Assembly: GCF_900091555.1 (NCBI RefSeq)
Contig: NZ_FMCX01000002.1
Location: forward strand, 1 to 64,000
Direction: 5' to 3'
Length of the DNA: 64,000 nucleotides
Source of the DNA: Micromonospora mirobrigensis
GTDB taxonomy: Bacteria; Actinomycetota; Actinomycetes; Mycobacteriales; Micromonosporaceae
Part shown: piece by piece, positions 33,582-41,765 of the stretch
Numbering within the stretch: the stretch's first letter is position 1
Layout of the letters: every line of letters starts with the position of its first letter
Program-made: the position numbers and the translations under genes
Notes under the pieces: generated by a model
What the model was told of the DNA's origin: nothing
Database searches by the model: none
The model's input: only the letters and a program-made list of their open reading frames with translations

Positions 33582-34853
33582 TCAGCCGACCGGCGCCGGG
33601 GTGTCCCGCTCGGCCGGGGTGGCGTACGCGGCGGCCACGGTCGCCCGGTCGAAGACCCGCCAGGTGGCCACGACCACCACCAGGGCGACCACGAAACCCA
33701 CCCAGTACGGCGCGGGCAGCCCGAACCGGTCGGCGACCACCCCGCCGAGCAGCGCGCCGCCGCAGTTGCCGCCGGCGGCCAGGAACAGGTTGACGCTGCC
33801 GACCCGGCCCAGCAGGGCGGGCGGGGTGAGCCGCTGGCGCAGCGACGTCGCCACGATGCCCCAGAGCGAGGAGTGGACCCCGAAGGCGAACAGCGCCGCC
33901 CCGACCACGGCGGCGCTGCGGGACGCGGCCAGCGCCAGGTGCAGGCCCGCCTCGATCAGCAGACCGACCCGGACGGTCCAGGTGGCGGTGATCGCCGCGA
34001 CCAGCCGGTCCCCCACCACCGCGCCGAGCAGCCCACCGAACGCCATGCAGGTGAACAGGGCGCCGTAGCCCACCGAGCCCAGGCCGAGCCGTTCGGTGGC
34101 GAGCAGCACCAGCACCGCCATGGCGGCGGTGAGGGTGACGTTGAGCAGGCCGATCAGCAGGGTCATGGTCCGCAGCAACCGGTGCGACAGCAGGAACCGG
34201 AACCCCTCGGCGACCTCCGCGCGCACCGAGCGCCGTCCACCCGGGGCGACCTCGCCCCGGTACGTGCCGGCGAGCAGTCCGATCAGGACCGCGCTGAGCG
34301 CGTACGTGCCGGCGTTGACGGCGAACGGGACGGCGGCGGCCACCAGGAACAGGAACCCGCCGAGCGGACCGGCCACCAGGTTCTGCATGACCTGGGTGCC
34401 GCCGCCGAGCCAGCCGTTGGCCCGTTCCAGGCGGGATCGCGGCACCACCGCGGGGACCAGCGCCTGGGCGGCGACCCGGAACACCACCTCCCCTGCGTTG
34501 ACCACGAACAGCACCGCGTACAGCAGGGCGATGCCGGCCCGCCCGGTGAGCAGCGCGGCGGCGAGCACACCGAGCACCACCACCCGGGCCCAGTCGATGC
34601 CGATCATCAACCACCGCCGGTCGACCCGGTCGGCCAGCACCCCACCCGGCAGCGCGAAGAGCAGCCACGGTAGCCAGGAGACCGCCGCCCCGGCCGAGAC
34701 GACCAGCGGATCATCGGTCCGGGACGCCACGTAGAGCGGCGCGGCCACGGTGGCGAGACCGCTGCCGAGCGCCGACATGGTGGCCGCGGTCCAGAGCCGG
34801 GCGAAGCGCCCGTCGAGCCTGTCCCCCGTCACAGCGGCGGAAGTTACCAGCAT
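33582..34853 (-). CDS. MFS exporter (enterobactin-exporter/EntS-like group)
   Basis: About 423 residues with 12 helices, opening RFARLWTAATMSALGSGLATVAAPLYVASRTDDP, then LPGGVLADRVDRRWLM (motif A), AQALVPAVVPRSRLERANGWLGG and GFRFLLSHRLLRTMTLLIGLLN, the pattern of MFS_3 exporters for siderophores and drugs. Starts at 34904 and 34832 are also possible; none has a convincing ribosome site. It is convergent with the oxidoreductase and divergent from the ArsR-AHSA1 gene, whose operator lies between them, so it may share control. Confidence 0.82.
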   Translation of the reverse strand: MLVTSAAVTGDRLDGRFARLWTAATMSALGSGLATVAAPLYVASRTDDPLVVSAGAAVSWLPWLLFALPGGVLADRVDRRWLMIGIDWARVVVLGVLAAALLTGRAGIALLYAVLFVVNAGEVVFRVAAQALVPAVVPRSRLERANGWLGGGTQVMQNLVAGPLGGFLFLVAAAVPFAVNAGTYALSAVLIGLLAGTYRGEVAPGGRRSVRAEVAEGFRFLLSHRLLRTMTLLIGLLNVTLTAAMAVLVLLATERLGLGSVGYGALFTCMAFGGLLGAVVGDRLVAAITATWTVRVGLLIEAGLHLALAASRSAAVVGAALFAFGVHSSLWGIVATSLRQRLTPPALLGRVGSVNLFLAAGGNCGGALLGGVVADRFGLPAPYWVGFVVALVVVVATWRVFDRATVAAAYATPAERDTPAPVG

Positions 34854-35006
34854 CCGGGCCGCCCGCCGATCGAGTTTCGCCTGGCAGGTGGTGACGGCGC
34901 ACACCCTCTACAGCGTCCTAGGAGGATAGTTGGCTCGCTGGAGTCGAACGGCGGTGGCGCCCGCGGCTGCGGGGGCCTGGCGCCGGCGCCGCCGGGGCGC
35001 CTGGAC

Positions 35007-35056
35007 ATGCAGCCGCTTGGCTGCATATCATGCAAAGGGCAACCAGATGGCTGCAT
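35007..35056 (+). promoter_or_regulatory. ArsR-type operator: ATGCAGCC palindrome plus third half-site
   Basis: ATGCAGCC (35007-35014), GCTT, GGCTGCAT (35019-35026) is a perfect palindrome. A further GGCTGCAT is at 35049-35056, exactly 30 bases from the second arm, or about three helix turns. All three sit just upstream of the fusion regulator and lie toward the MFS exporter. Confidence 0.65.
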
Positions 35057-35073
35057 CCAAGAGGTGGTGACGG

Positions 35074-35910
35074 GTGGACGAGGTGTTCCGGGCGCTGGCC
35101 GACGCCAGTCGACGTCGGCTGTTGGACAGCCTCAACACCCGCAACGGGCAGAGCCTGCGGGAGCTCTGCGCCGGGCTCGACATGACCCGCCAGTCGGTCA
35201 GTAAGCACCTCGCGGTGCTCGAGGCGGCGGAGCTGGTCACCACCAGCCGGCGCGGCCGGGAGAAGCTGCACCACCTCAACGCCGCCCCGATCAACGCCAT
35301 CGCCGACCGGTGGATCAGCCGGTACGACCGCGAGCGGGCCCGCGCCCTCGCCGACCTGCAGACCGCATTGGAGGCCCGACCCGTGTCCAGTCCCCGCTTC
35401 GTCTACACCACCTACATCCGCGCCACGCCGCAACGGCTCTGGGCGGCCCTCACCGAGCCGGCCTTCACCCGCCGGTACTGGGGCGGGGTCGCGCTGCGCT
35501 CCGAGTGGACCGCCGGCTCCCCCGTGCTCTGGCAGGACGAGCCCGACGGCGAGTTCCGGGACCTCGGTCAGCGGGTGGTCGTCGCCGAGCCGTACCGCCG
35601 GCTGTCGTACACCTGGCACGGGTTCCAGCCCGAGCACGCCGCCCACTTCGGCTGGTCCGCCGAGGAGCTGGCGGCCCGGCTCGGCGAACGCCGCTCCACC
35701 GTCACCTTCGACCTCGCGCCGCACGGCGACGCCGTCCGGCTCACGGTGACCCACGACGACTTCTCCCCGGACAGCGAGATGTACCGGGCGATCAGCGGCC
35801 AGCTCGACGGCAGCGGTGGCTGGCCCGAACTGCTGGCCAGCCTCAAGACGCTGCTGGAGACCGGCGAACCGCTGCCCGAGCCGGAACCCGCCGTCACCGC
35901 GGGCGCCTGA
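35074..35910 (+). CDS. ArsR winged helix fused to AHSA1/SRPBCC domain
   Basis: A 278-residue fusion. Residues 1-95 form an ArsR HTH (EVFRALADASRRRLLDSLNTRNGQSLRELCAGLDMTRQSVSKHLAVLEAAELVTTSRRGREKLHHLNAAPI) without the CVC metal motif. Residues 110-260 form a START-like AHSA1 domain (TTYIRATPQRLWAALTEPAFTRRYWGG, WQDEPDGEFRDLGQRVV, YTWHGFQP, GWPELLASLKTLLETGE). The hydrophobic cavity of the second domain could bind the inducer directly. GTG at 35074 follows AAGAGGTGG. It sits on a three-half-site operator and is divergent from an exporter. Confidence 0.85.
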   Translation: MDEVFRALADASRRRLLDSLNTRNGQSLRELCAGLDMTRQSVSKHLAVLEAAELVTTSRRGREKLHHLNAAPINAIADRWISRYDRERARALADLQTALEARPVSSPRFVYTTYIRATPQRLWAALTEPAFTRRYWGGVALRSEWTAGSPVLWQDEPDGEFRDLGQRVVVAEPYRRLSYTWHGFQPEHAAHFGWSAEELAARLGERRSTVTFDLAPHGDAVRLTVTHDDFSPDSEMYRAISGQLDGSGGWPELLASLKTLLETGEPLPEPEPAVTAGA

Positions 35911-35915
35911 CCGGG

Positions 35916-35946
35916 CCGGTCCGCCCGTCGAAACCGGGCGGACCGG
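35916..35946. terminator. Hairpin between convergent genes
   Basis: A perfect 12-bp stem (arm CCGGTCCGCCCG) with a 7-base loop lies 5 bases past the fusion regulator stop and faces the DUF6069 gene. Confidence 0.6.
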
Positions 35947-35959
35947 GCGGGCCCACGGT

Positions 35960-36385
35960 TCAGCGGGGCGCGGTGCGGCCCAGGGCCGGGACGAGCAGGC
36001 CGGCGACGAGGTGCATCGTCACCAGGGTCAGCTTCGCTGCCGTCCCGACGCCCTCGGCCAGCGGCGGGAGCAGCGACACCAGCAGGACGGCCAGCGCCAG
36101 CCCGGTCCAGATCGACCGGGCGCGTCGGGTGCGCCGTTCCAGCAGGGCCAGCACCGCCCAGCCGGCCAGCCCGACCAGCAGGGTGGTGCCGGCGACGGCG
36201 CCCGGGCCGACGGTCCGGTCGGCGCCACCGGACCGGGCCACCAGGTCCACGCCGGCCAGTGGGACGGCCACCGCCCAGACGGCGACGGTGGCGCAGGTGA
36301 CGGCGAGGACCGCCAACGGGCGGGTGCGCCGGGACGGGCGGGTCACGCCGGCGGGGTGGGCGGCGACAGGGTGGACGGTGCTCAT
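35960..36385 (-). CDS. DUF6069-family membrane protein
   Basis: A 141-residue protein with four helices: PLAVLAVTCATVAVWAVAVPLAGVDLVA, GAVAGTTLLVGLAGWAVLALLERRTRRARSIW, TGLALAVLLVSLLPPL and KLTLVTMHLVAGLLVPALG. This is the layout of the actinomycete DUF6069 family (function unknown). An ATG start with moderate GGAGG context is used. It is divergent from the two-component system. Confidence 0.72.
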   Translation of the reverse strand: MSTVHPVAAHPAGVTRPSRRTRPLAVLAVTCATVAVWAVAVPLAGVDLVARSGGADRTVGPGAVAGTTLLVGLAGWAVLALLERRTRRARSIWTGLALAVLLVSLLPPLAEGVGTAAKLTLVTMHLVAGLLVPALGRTAPR

Positions 36386-36561
36386 CGGCGTACCTCCGGA
36401 TCGGTCGCGGGCCGGGCCCGCGACGGTGGCCTTCCCGGCACACTAGGCGCGCGGGGACCCGGTCCGGATCGGTCCGCGGAACGGTCCCGGAGTACGTCGC
36501 ACGGCCCGGTCCCGCGCGAATCTCCGTCTCGCGACCGATGAGGTGGGCACAAGTCCGCCTC

Positions 36562-36567
36562 TAGCAT
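36562..36567 (+). promoter_or_regulatory. -10 element (TAGCAT) of the two-component operon
   Basis: TAGCAT precedes the GTG start by 7 bases and supports a leaderless message. Confidence 0.45.
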
Positions 36568-36574
36568 CCGCGGT

Positions 36575-37675
36575 GTGTGTAGATGGCCGAGGTCCACGAT
36601 CCTCCCGCTGATCGACGGCGGGATCGCCGCCGTGCTGTTCGCCCTGCTGCTGGTCGCCGTTACCGCCGGCGGGCAGCGCCCGGACAGCCCGACGGGTGTC
36701 GTCCTCGCGGTCGCGCTCTGCGCCGTGCAGGCCGGCTGCCTGTTGTGGATCCGCCGGCGGCCGCTCCCGGCGCTGGCGGTGGCGGCACTCGCCGGCGTGG
36801 GGCTGGAGGTGCTCTGCCCGCAGCTCGGCTGGCTGGGGCAGGTCGCGGTGCCACTGAGCTACGTCGCCCGGCTGCGACCGCCGCGCGTCTCGCTGCCCGC
36901 CCTGGGCGTGCTGCTCGCCCCAACGCCGTGGAAGCTGGTCCACGGTGGTTGGCGGGACCTGCTGCTCGCGGTGGCCGGGCTGGGCCTCGGGTGGGCGTTG
37001 GGTGAGGTGCAACGCGGACGCGCCGAGCGACGGCACGCCCGCCGGGCCCGGACGATCAGCCAGGAACGGGAACGGATCTCGCGGGAGCTGCACGACGTGG
37101 TGGCCCACCACGTGGCCGTCATCGCGGTGCAGGCCGCCGCCGCCGAGGACGTCCTCGACGAGCACCCCGAGCAGGCCCGGCTGGCCCTCGGGTCGATCCA
37201 GGACGCCGCCCGGTCCGCGCTGGCGGAGCTGCGGGCGATCCTGCACGCCCTGACCGCCGACCCGGGACCCGACCCGGCGGGTCCGCAGCCCCGGCTGGCC
37301 CAGCTCGACGCGCTCGCCGACGCCGTCCGCGCGGTCGGCCTCCAGGTCACCATGGACCGACGGGGCGACACCGTCGGGCTGCCGGGCGGGGTGCAGCTGT
37401 CCGCGTACCGGATCGTGCAGGAGTCGCTGACCAACGCCGTGCGGCACGGCCGCGCCACCCGGGCCGAGGTCAGCGTCCGCTACGACGACGGTGAGCTGCG
37501 CCTGGAGGTGGTCAACGACGGTCCCGTGCCACCGGCCCGGCGGGCCGCCGACGGGCACGGCATCCTCGGCATGCGGGAACGGGCCCGGCTGCTCGGCGGC
37601 ACCCTCGACGCCGGCCCGCTGCCCGCCGGCGGTTTCCGGGTGCGGGCACGGATCCCGGTACGGGTGGCCCGATGA
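36575..37675 (+). CDS. Sensor histidine kinase, NarL/DesK type
   Basis: A 366-residue kinase. The N-terminal 150 residues hold four or five helices (ILPLIDGGIAAVLFALLLVAVTAGG, VVLAVALCAVQAGCLLW, ALAVAALAGVGLEVLC and others) with little extracellular domain. HisKA_3 follows with phospho-acceptor H173 (RERISRELHDVVAHHVAVIAVQAAA), then HATPase_c with N box IVQESLTNAVRHG and G boxes DGHGILGMRERARLLGG. It is co-translated with the response regulator (ATGA overlap). The signal is unknown; the membrane-embedded sensor suggests envelope stress. Confidence 0.88.
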   Translation: MCRWPRSTILPLIDGGIAAVLFALLLVAVTAGGQRPDSPTGVVLAVALCAVQAGCLLWIRRRPLPALAVAALAGVGLEVLCPQLGWLGQVAVPLSYVARLRPPRVSLPALGVLLAPTPWKLVHGGWRDLLLAVAGLGLGWALGEVQRGRAERRHARRARTISQERERISRELHDVVAHHVAVIAVQAAAAEDVLDEHPEQARLALGSIQDAARSALAELRAILHALTADPGPDPAGPQPRLAQLDALADAVRAVGLQVTMDRRGDTVGLPGGVQLSAYRIVQESLTNAVRHGRATRAEVSVRYDDGELRLEVVNDGPVPPARRAADGHGILGMRERARLLGGTLDAGPLPAGGFRVRARIPVRVAR

Positions 37676-38340
37676 CGATCCGGGTGGTGGTCGCCGACGA
37701 CCAGGACCTGATCCGCGCCGGCCTGCGGATGATCCTCGACGCCCGGCCCGACCTGACGGTGGTCGGGGAGGCCGCTGACGGGCGGGCGGCCGTCGACGTG
37801 GTGCGGCGGACCCGCCCGGACGTCGTCCTCATGGACGTCCGGATGCCCCGGCAGGACGGCATCGCCGCGACCCGCGAGCTGGTGGCCGCCGGCGACCCCG
37901 CCCGGGTGGTCATCCTGACCACCTTCGACCTCGACGAGTACGTCTACGCCGCGCTGCGCGCCGGGGCGAGCGGCTTCCTGCTCAAGGACACCCGCCCCGG
38001 CGAGCTGGCCGAGGCGGTCCGGGTGGTGGCCCGCGGCGACGCCCTGCTCGCCCCGGGCGTCACCCGAAGGCTGCTGGACCGGTTCGCCGACCGGCTGCCC
38101 GGCGCCGGTACGCCCGCCCGCCGGCTGGCCGCCCTGACCGCCCGCGAGGTGGAGATCCTCACCCTGGTCGCCGGGGCGTTGTCCAACGCCGAGATCGCCG
38201 CCCGGCTGCACCTGAGCACCGCCACGGTGAAGACCCACGTCTCCGCCGTGCTGACCAAGCTGGGTCTGCGCGACCGGGTCCAGGCCGTCGTCCTCGCCTA
38301 CGAGGTGGGGCTGGTCCGCCCCGCCCCACCGGTCGACTGA
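37672..38340 (+). CDS. LuxR/NarL-type response regulator
   Basis: A 222-residue regulator: receiver domain with acidic pair DDQD at the N-terminus, phospho-acceptor D55 (VVLMDVRMPRQDG), Thr in ILTTF and Lys in LLKDTRPGEL; C-terminal GerE HTH LTAREVEILTLVAGALSNAEIAARLHLSTATVKTHVSAVLTKLGLRDRVQAVVLAYE. It overlaps the kinase gene by 4 bases. Likely targets include the downstream genes in the same direction. Confidence 0.9.
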   Translation: MTIRVVVADDQDLIRAGLRMILDARPDLTVVGEAADGRAAVDVVRRTRPDVVLMDVRMPRQDGIAATRELVAAGDPARVVILTTFDLDEYVYAALRAGASGFLLKDTRPGELAEAVRVVARGDALLAPGVTRRLLDRFADRLPGAGTPARRLAALTAREVEILTLVAGALSNAEIAARLHLSTATVKTHVSAVLTKLGLRDRVQAVVLAYEVGLVRPAPPVD

Positions 38341-38370
38341 CCGCCCCTCCCGCACACGAACGGAGCCGAG

Positions 38371-38850
38371 ATGAGCACGCTGACGTTGCACCGGACCACC
38401 CGTCGCTCCTGGGAGCTGACCGACGGGGCCACCCCGCGCGGCACGCTGCACGCCGGTCGAGGTCTGGTCCGGGCCGAGGCGACGACCGCCGAGGGGAGCT
38501 GGGCGCTGCGGTCCCAGGGGCGCCGGCGCTGCCGGGTCGTCGCGGGACCGGCCGGAGTCACCACCGTGGAGCTGGAGCCGCCGCTGGCCCGGCTGGCCGG
38601 CCGGGACGCCCCCGCACGTTGGTCGGTCGGCCGGGGGTGGCGGCACTACCGGGGTGTCCTGACCGACGGGGACCGGGAGATCTCCGCCCGCACCGTGTCC
38701 GGGCGCGCCGGGGCCATCCAGGTGGAGGTGGTCGGCGCGCCGTCCGACCTGCTGGTGGTGACGGTGTGTTTCGCCCTGCTGAGCCGGCGGCACCAGGACC
38801 GGATGCGGGCGCTGTGGATCGCCGCGATCACCTCGCACGGCCCGCGGTGA
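38371..38850 (+). CDS. Hypothetical protein, possible regulon member of the upstream two-component system
   Basis: A 159-residue protein. The sequence has repeated beta-strand patterns (SWELTDGATPRGTLH, GLVRAEATTAEGSWALRSQG, RHYRGVLTDGDREISARTV) and one hydrophobic stretch near the C-terminus (DLLVVTVCFALLS) with RRHQDRM after it, as in actinomycete DUF-type beta-barrel proteins. Family not named. It is 30 bases from the response regulator, probably co-transcribed. Confidence 0.65.
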   Translation: MSTLTLHRTTRRSWELTDGATPRGTLHAGRGLVRAEATTAEGSWALRSQGRRRCRVVAGPAGVTTVELEPPLARLAGRDAPARWSVGRGWRHYRGVLTDGDREISARTVSGRAGAIQVEVVGAPSDLLVVTVCFALLSRRHQDRMRALWIAAITSHGPR

Positions 38851-38948
38851 CCGAGGTACGCCTCCGCCACCCGGTGACTCCCGGGAGGGAGCAGACCTCC
38901 CGTTCCAGGGGGAGTCGCCGCGTCGGGGCCGCTCCTAGCGTCGTGGGC

Positions 38949-40079
38949 ATGCAGACCCCACGCCCGCACCGCAGCGGCCCGGCCACGGCGGCGGCCGTCG
39001 TCGCGCTGGTCACCGGCGGCATCGGCGCCGGCTGGCTGGCCCGGCCGTCGACCTACCCGTTCGGCGCCACGGACCGGGTGACCATGTCGGTCACCCACGA
39101 CCTGCCCGTCGCGGTGGCCGGGGGAACGCTGCTGGCGGCCGCGGCGCTCGGGCTGGCCATCGCCGTCCTGGCCGGCCGTCCCGCGCCCGGCCACCGGGCG
39201 GCCGGTCCACTCGCGGCCGGGCTGGCCGGGTTCTTCGCCCTGGTCATGGCGGACACGTCCCTGATCAGCCTGCTCGGGTACGCCCTCGCGCTGGGCGCCC
39301 CGCTCGTCGTGACCACGGGAATCGTGCTGGCCTGCGTACGCGGTGGGCGGTGGGGACGGCTCGCCGGGGCGGCGCTGCTGCTGCTCGCCACCGTGGCGGT
39401 GCTCGCCGGCCCGGTCGACCCCGGGGTGCTGCTGCGGTTCACGCGCAATGTGCTGCACGCCTTCGCCGAATACGGCACCCGGCTGCTCTGGGGGCTCGCC
39501 ATGGCGGCGCTCGCCGGGGCGTGGGGCGCGGTGGCGTACCGGCTGCTGCGGGCGGGACGGACCGGCGGCCGCCCGGGGTGGGCCCGGCCGGAGCGGGCCC
39601 GCCGCTGGGGGCGGGTGGCGGCGCTCGGCGCGGCCCTGTGCCCGCTGCCGTACGCGTTCGTCCGGTTGACCTGGCTGACGCCGTGGGCGATCGGCCTGGA
39701 CCGCGACATCGACGATCCGGCGCTGCGGTTGCAGGGCGGGGCGCTGGGCTGCGCGGCGCTGATCGGCGCGGTGCTCACCGTCGGCCTGGTCAGCCGCTGG
39801 GGCGAGGTGGTCCCCGGCTGGGTGCCGGTGCTCGGCCACCGGCCGGTGCCGGTCACGTGGGCGGTGGCGCCGGGCGGCCTGGTGGCCACGGCCACCTGTG
39901 TGGCGGCGCCGGGGCTGCTGCTGCACGCCGTGGAGACCGGCGGGTTCGGGGAGGGGCTGCGGGGCGTCGCGTTCGGGCTGCTGTTCTTCCCGTTCCCGGT
40001 GTGGGGGCCGCTGCTGGCCGCAGCGGTGCTGGCGTACGCGCTGCGGCGGCGGCCGGTGGAGGCACCGGTCGCCGGTTGA
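38949..40079 (+). CDS. Multi-pass membrane protein of unknown function
   Basis: A 376-residue protein with about nine helices, such as AVVALVTGGIGAGWLA, PVAVAGGTLLAAAALGLAIAVLA, ALVMADTSLISLLGYALALGAPLVVTTGIVLAC, AALLLLATVAVLAG and GVAFGLLFFPFPVWGPLLAAAVLAYAL. A conserved-looking core is LRFTRNVLHAFAEYGTRLLWGLAMA with LPYAFVRLTWLTPWAIG. No transport or enzymatic signature. The ATG at 38949 follows GTGGGC; in-frame GTG at 38943 is an alternative. A strong hairpin ends the transcript. Confidence 0.7.
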   Translation: MQTPRPHRSGPATAAAVVALVTGGIGAGWLARPSTYPFGATDRVTMSVTHDLPVAVAGGTLLAAAALGLAIAVLAGRPAPGHRAAGPLAAGLAGFFALVMADTSLISLLGYALALGAPLVVTTGIVLACVRGGRWGRLAGAALLLLATVAVLAGPVDPGVLLRFTRNVLHAFAEYGTRLLWGLAMAALAGAWGAVAYRLLRAGRTGGRPGWARPERARRWGRVAALGAALCPLPYAFVRLTWLTPWAIGLDRDIDDPALRLQGGALGCAALIGAVLTVGLVSRWGEVVPGWVPVLGHRPVPVTWAVAPGGLVATATCVAAPGLLLHAVETGGFGEGLRGVAFGLLFFPFPVWGPLLAAAVLAYALRRRPVEAPVAG

Positions 40080-40100
40080 GCCGCGGCGCGAACGGGGGTC

Positions 40101-40130
40101 GACGGCCCGGGCGGTGACGCCCGGGCCGTC
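40101..40130 (+). terminator. Strong hairpin terminator
   Basis: A perfect 13-bp stem (arm GACGGCCCGGGCG) with a GTGA loop lies 21 bases past the membrane-protein stop. Confidence 0.7.
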
Positions 40131-40441
40131 GGTGTTCGCGGCCGCCGTCCCGAACGGCGACCCGCCGGCGCTTCAGCCGGCCGCCGACCTCGTCGATCAG
40201 CGCCAGCAGGCCCCGGGGAGCCGGTCGCGTTCGACCGCCCCTGTCCTCGGCGGCATCCGTGCCGGCATGTCCGCACCCGGGTGGCGATGGGGCGGACACG
40301 GGACGGCAAAGAGGAATTCTCATTTTCCCTGGTTGGACGGGTCAACCGGCCTAGTGTTGGCCACACCGGTGCTAGTCACGGAGTTGGCCACCCGAACGAC
40401 GTCCCACGCAGTCAGCGGACGAAAAGTGAGGGAAGACGCGT
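40131..40441 (+). other. Intergenic region before the secreted repeat-free protein
   Basis: No gene is apparent. The last 130 bases contain the AT-richest patch of this area (around GAATTCTCATTTTCCCTGG, 40314-40332) and probably hold the promoter and a leader of about 60-100 bases, but no -10/-35 pair is convincing. GGGAAGACGCGT precedes the ATG. Confidence 0.35.
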
Positions 40442-40939
40442 ATGAAGGCAAAGGCAGTTCTCGGCTCTGCGGCGGTCGGCGTGGGTCTCGGCGCGCTCCT
40501 GCTCCCGGCCATCGCCCTCGCGGAGACCACCGTGTCACCGGCCACCACGCCGGTCGGCGGAACGGTCGTGCTCACCGCCAAGACGTGCAACCCGAAGGAC
40601 GGCGACGCGATCTTCCGCGTCACCGGGCCCGACCGTGACCAGAACGTCCGGTCCACCACCGCCGCCGCGGGCGGCGGGCTGAGCGCCGAGCTCTTCACCG
40701 CCGGGTTCACCCTCGGCACGTACACGGTGGCCGCCACCTGCGGTGACGGCAGCTCGGCCGGCAGCGCCCAGTTCAGCGTCACGCCGATCGGTGGCGCGCC
40801 CGCCGGCGCCGGGGGCAGTGGGGGCACCGGCACGGGCGCGGCGGTCGCGTTCGGCGCGGGCGGCGCGCTCCTCGGCGCCGGCGCCACCGGCCTGGTCGTG
40901 CTCCTGCGCCGCCGGCGCCACGCCGGCGCGATGGCCTGA
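40442..40939 (+). CDS. Secreted, C-terminally anchored protein (probable sortase-neighbour)
   Basis: A 165-residue protein with a Sec signal (MKAKAVLGSAAVGVGLGALLLPAIALA, cleavage near residue 27), a single Ig-like beta domain (TTVSPATTPVGGTVVLTAKTCNPKDGDAIFRV, LGTYTVAATCGDGSS) with two cysteines, a Gly/Ala linker (GGAPAGAGGSGGTGTG), a C-terminal membrane helix and an RRRRHAGAMA tail. That is the sorting-signal layout without an LPxTG motif. The class F sortase gene 87 bases downstream supports surface display, though the cleavage motif is not recognised. Confidence 0.7.
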   Translation: MKAKAVLGSAAVGVGLGALLLPAIALAETTVSPATTPVGGTVVLTAKTCNPKDGDAIFRVTGPDRDQNVRSTTAAAGGGLSAELFTAGFTLGTYTVAATCGDGSSAGSAQFSVTPIGGAPAGAGGSGGTGTGAAVAFGAGGALLGAGATGLVVLLRRRRHAGAMA

Positions 40940-40964
40940 CGCCCGTACCCACCATCGGAGAACG

Positions 40965-40997
40965 GGTGCCCGCGCCGGTGACACCGGCGCGGGCACC
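40965..40997 (+). terminator. 15-bp hairpin between secreted protein and sortase genes
   Basis: A perfect 15-bp stem (arm GGTGCCCGCGCCGGT) with a 3-base loop. It is either a terminator or a partial attenuator, because the sortase follows in the same direction with its own GGAGGT site. Confidence 0.6.
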
Positions 40998-41026
40998 GGC
41001 GACCCCCGTCGGACGGAGGTGCGGCC

Positions 41027-41668
41027 CTGCCATCGCCGAACCGCGCCGGCTCCCCGGCGCCCACGACCCGGTCGGCGGTCGCCGCGATCGCCGTGGCCGG
41101 GGCGACCGGGCTGGCGCTGCTCGCCGCCGGGGTGGGCCTGGAGCCCGCGCCGCCGCCCCGGCCGCCGGCCGCCACGGTCGCACCGGAGCCGTCGGCCCCC
41201 GCCGGGGACACGCTCCCCCGCTCCGCGCCGGTGCGGGTCACGATCCCGGCGATCCACGTCAGCGCCGACGTGGTCCCGGTGGCCGGCGACGCCGACGGAC
41301 GGCTGGAGGTGCCACCGCTGGACCGGCCCGAGGTCACCGGCTGGTACCGGCCGGGTGTCAGCCCCGGCGAGGCCGGCAACGCGGTGATCGTCGGACACGT
41401 CGACTCGCTGAGCGGCCCGGCGGTCTTCTTCAACCTGGGTCGGTTGCGGGTCGGCGACACCATCCGGGTCGACCGGGTCGATTCCACGACGGTCGCCTTC
41501 CGGGTGGACGGGGTCGGGTCGTACCCGAAGGAGCGCTTCCCCACCGAACGGGTCTACGGCGGCGGCGCCGCGTCACGATTGCGGCTGGTCACCTGCGGGG
41601 GCCGGTTCGACGTACGCCGGGGCGACTACCTGGACAACGTCGTGGTCTTCGCCACCCGCGTGCCCTGA
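41027..41668 (+). CDS. Class F sortase, probable CTG start
   Basis: A 213-residue sortase: H124 in VIVGHVDS, catalytic Cys190 in the TLxTC equivalent (LRLVTCGG) and a final Arg in FDVRRGDYLDNVVVFA. The domain begins VRVTIPAIHVSADVVPVAGDADGRLEVPPLD with WYRPGVSPGEAGNAVIV, as in class E/F enzymes. ATG or GTG starts would begin at 41093, inside the membrane anchor. GGAGGT 6 bases before an in-frame CTG at 41027 restores a basic N-terminus and a complete anchor helix (AVAAIAVAGATGLALLAAGVGL), so CTG is the preferred start. Downstream of the secreted protein that may be its substrate. Confidence 0.75.
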   Translation: MPSPNRAGSPAPTTRSAVAAIAVAGATGLALLAAGVGLEPAPPPRPPAATVAPEPSAPAGDTLPRSAPVRVTIPAIHVSADVVPVAGDADGRLEVPPLDRPEVTGWYRPGVSPGEAGNAVIVGHVDSLSGPAVFFNLGRLRVGDTIRVDRVDSTTVAFRVDGVGSYPKERFPTERVYGGGAASRLRLVTCGGRFDVRRGDYLDNVVVFATRVP

Positions 41669-41752
41669 GCCCGAACCCGGCCGGGCACGGTCGGGATCGG
41701 ACGGCCTTCGCGGCGGGTGCCAGCCGGCGTGGTTCCCGTCGCCCCGGCCGGA

Positions 41753-41758
41753 TAGGTT
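41753..41758 (+). promoter_or_regulatory. -10 element (TAGGTT) of leaderless GH6-like gene
   Basis: TAGGTT precedes the ATG by 7 bases. Confidence 0.5.
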
Positions 41759-41765
41759 GTCCGAC

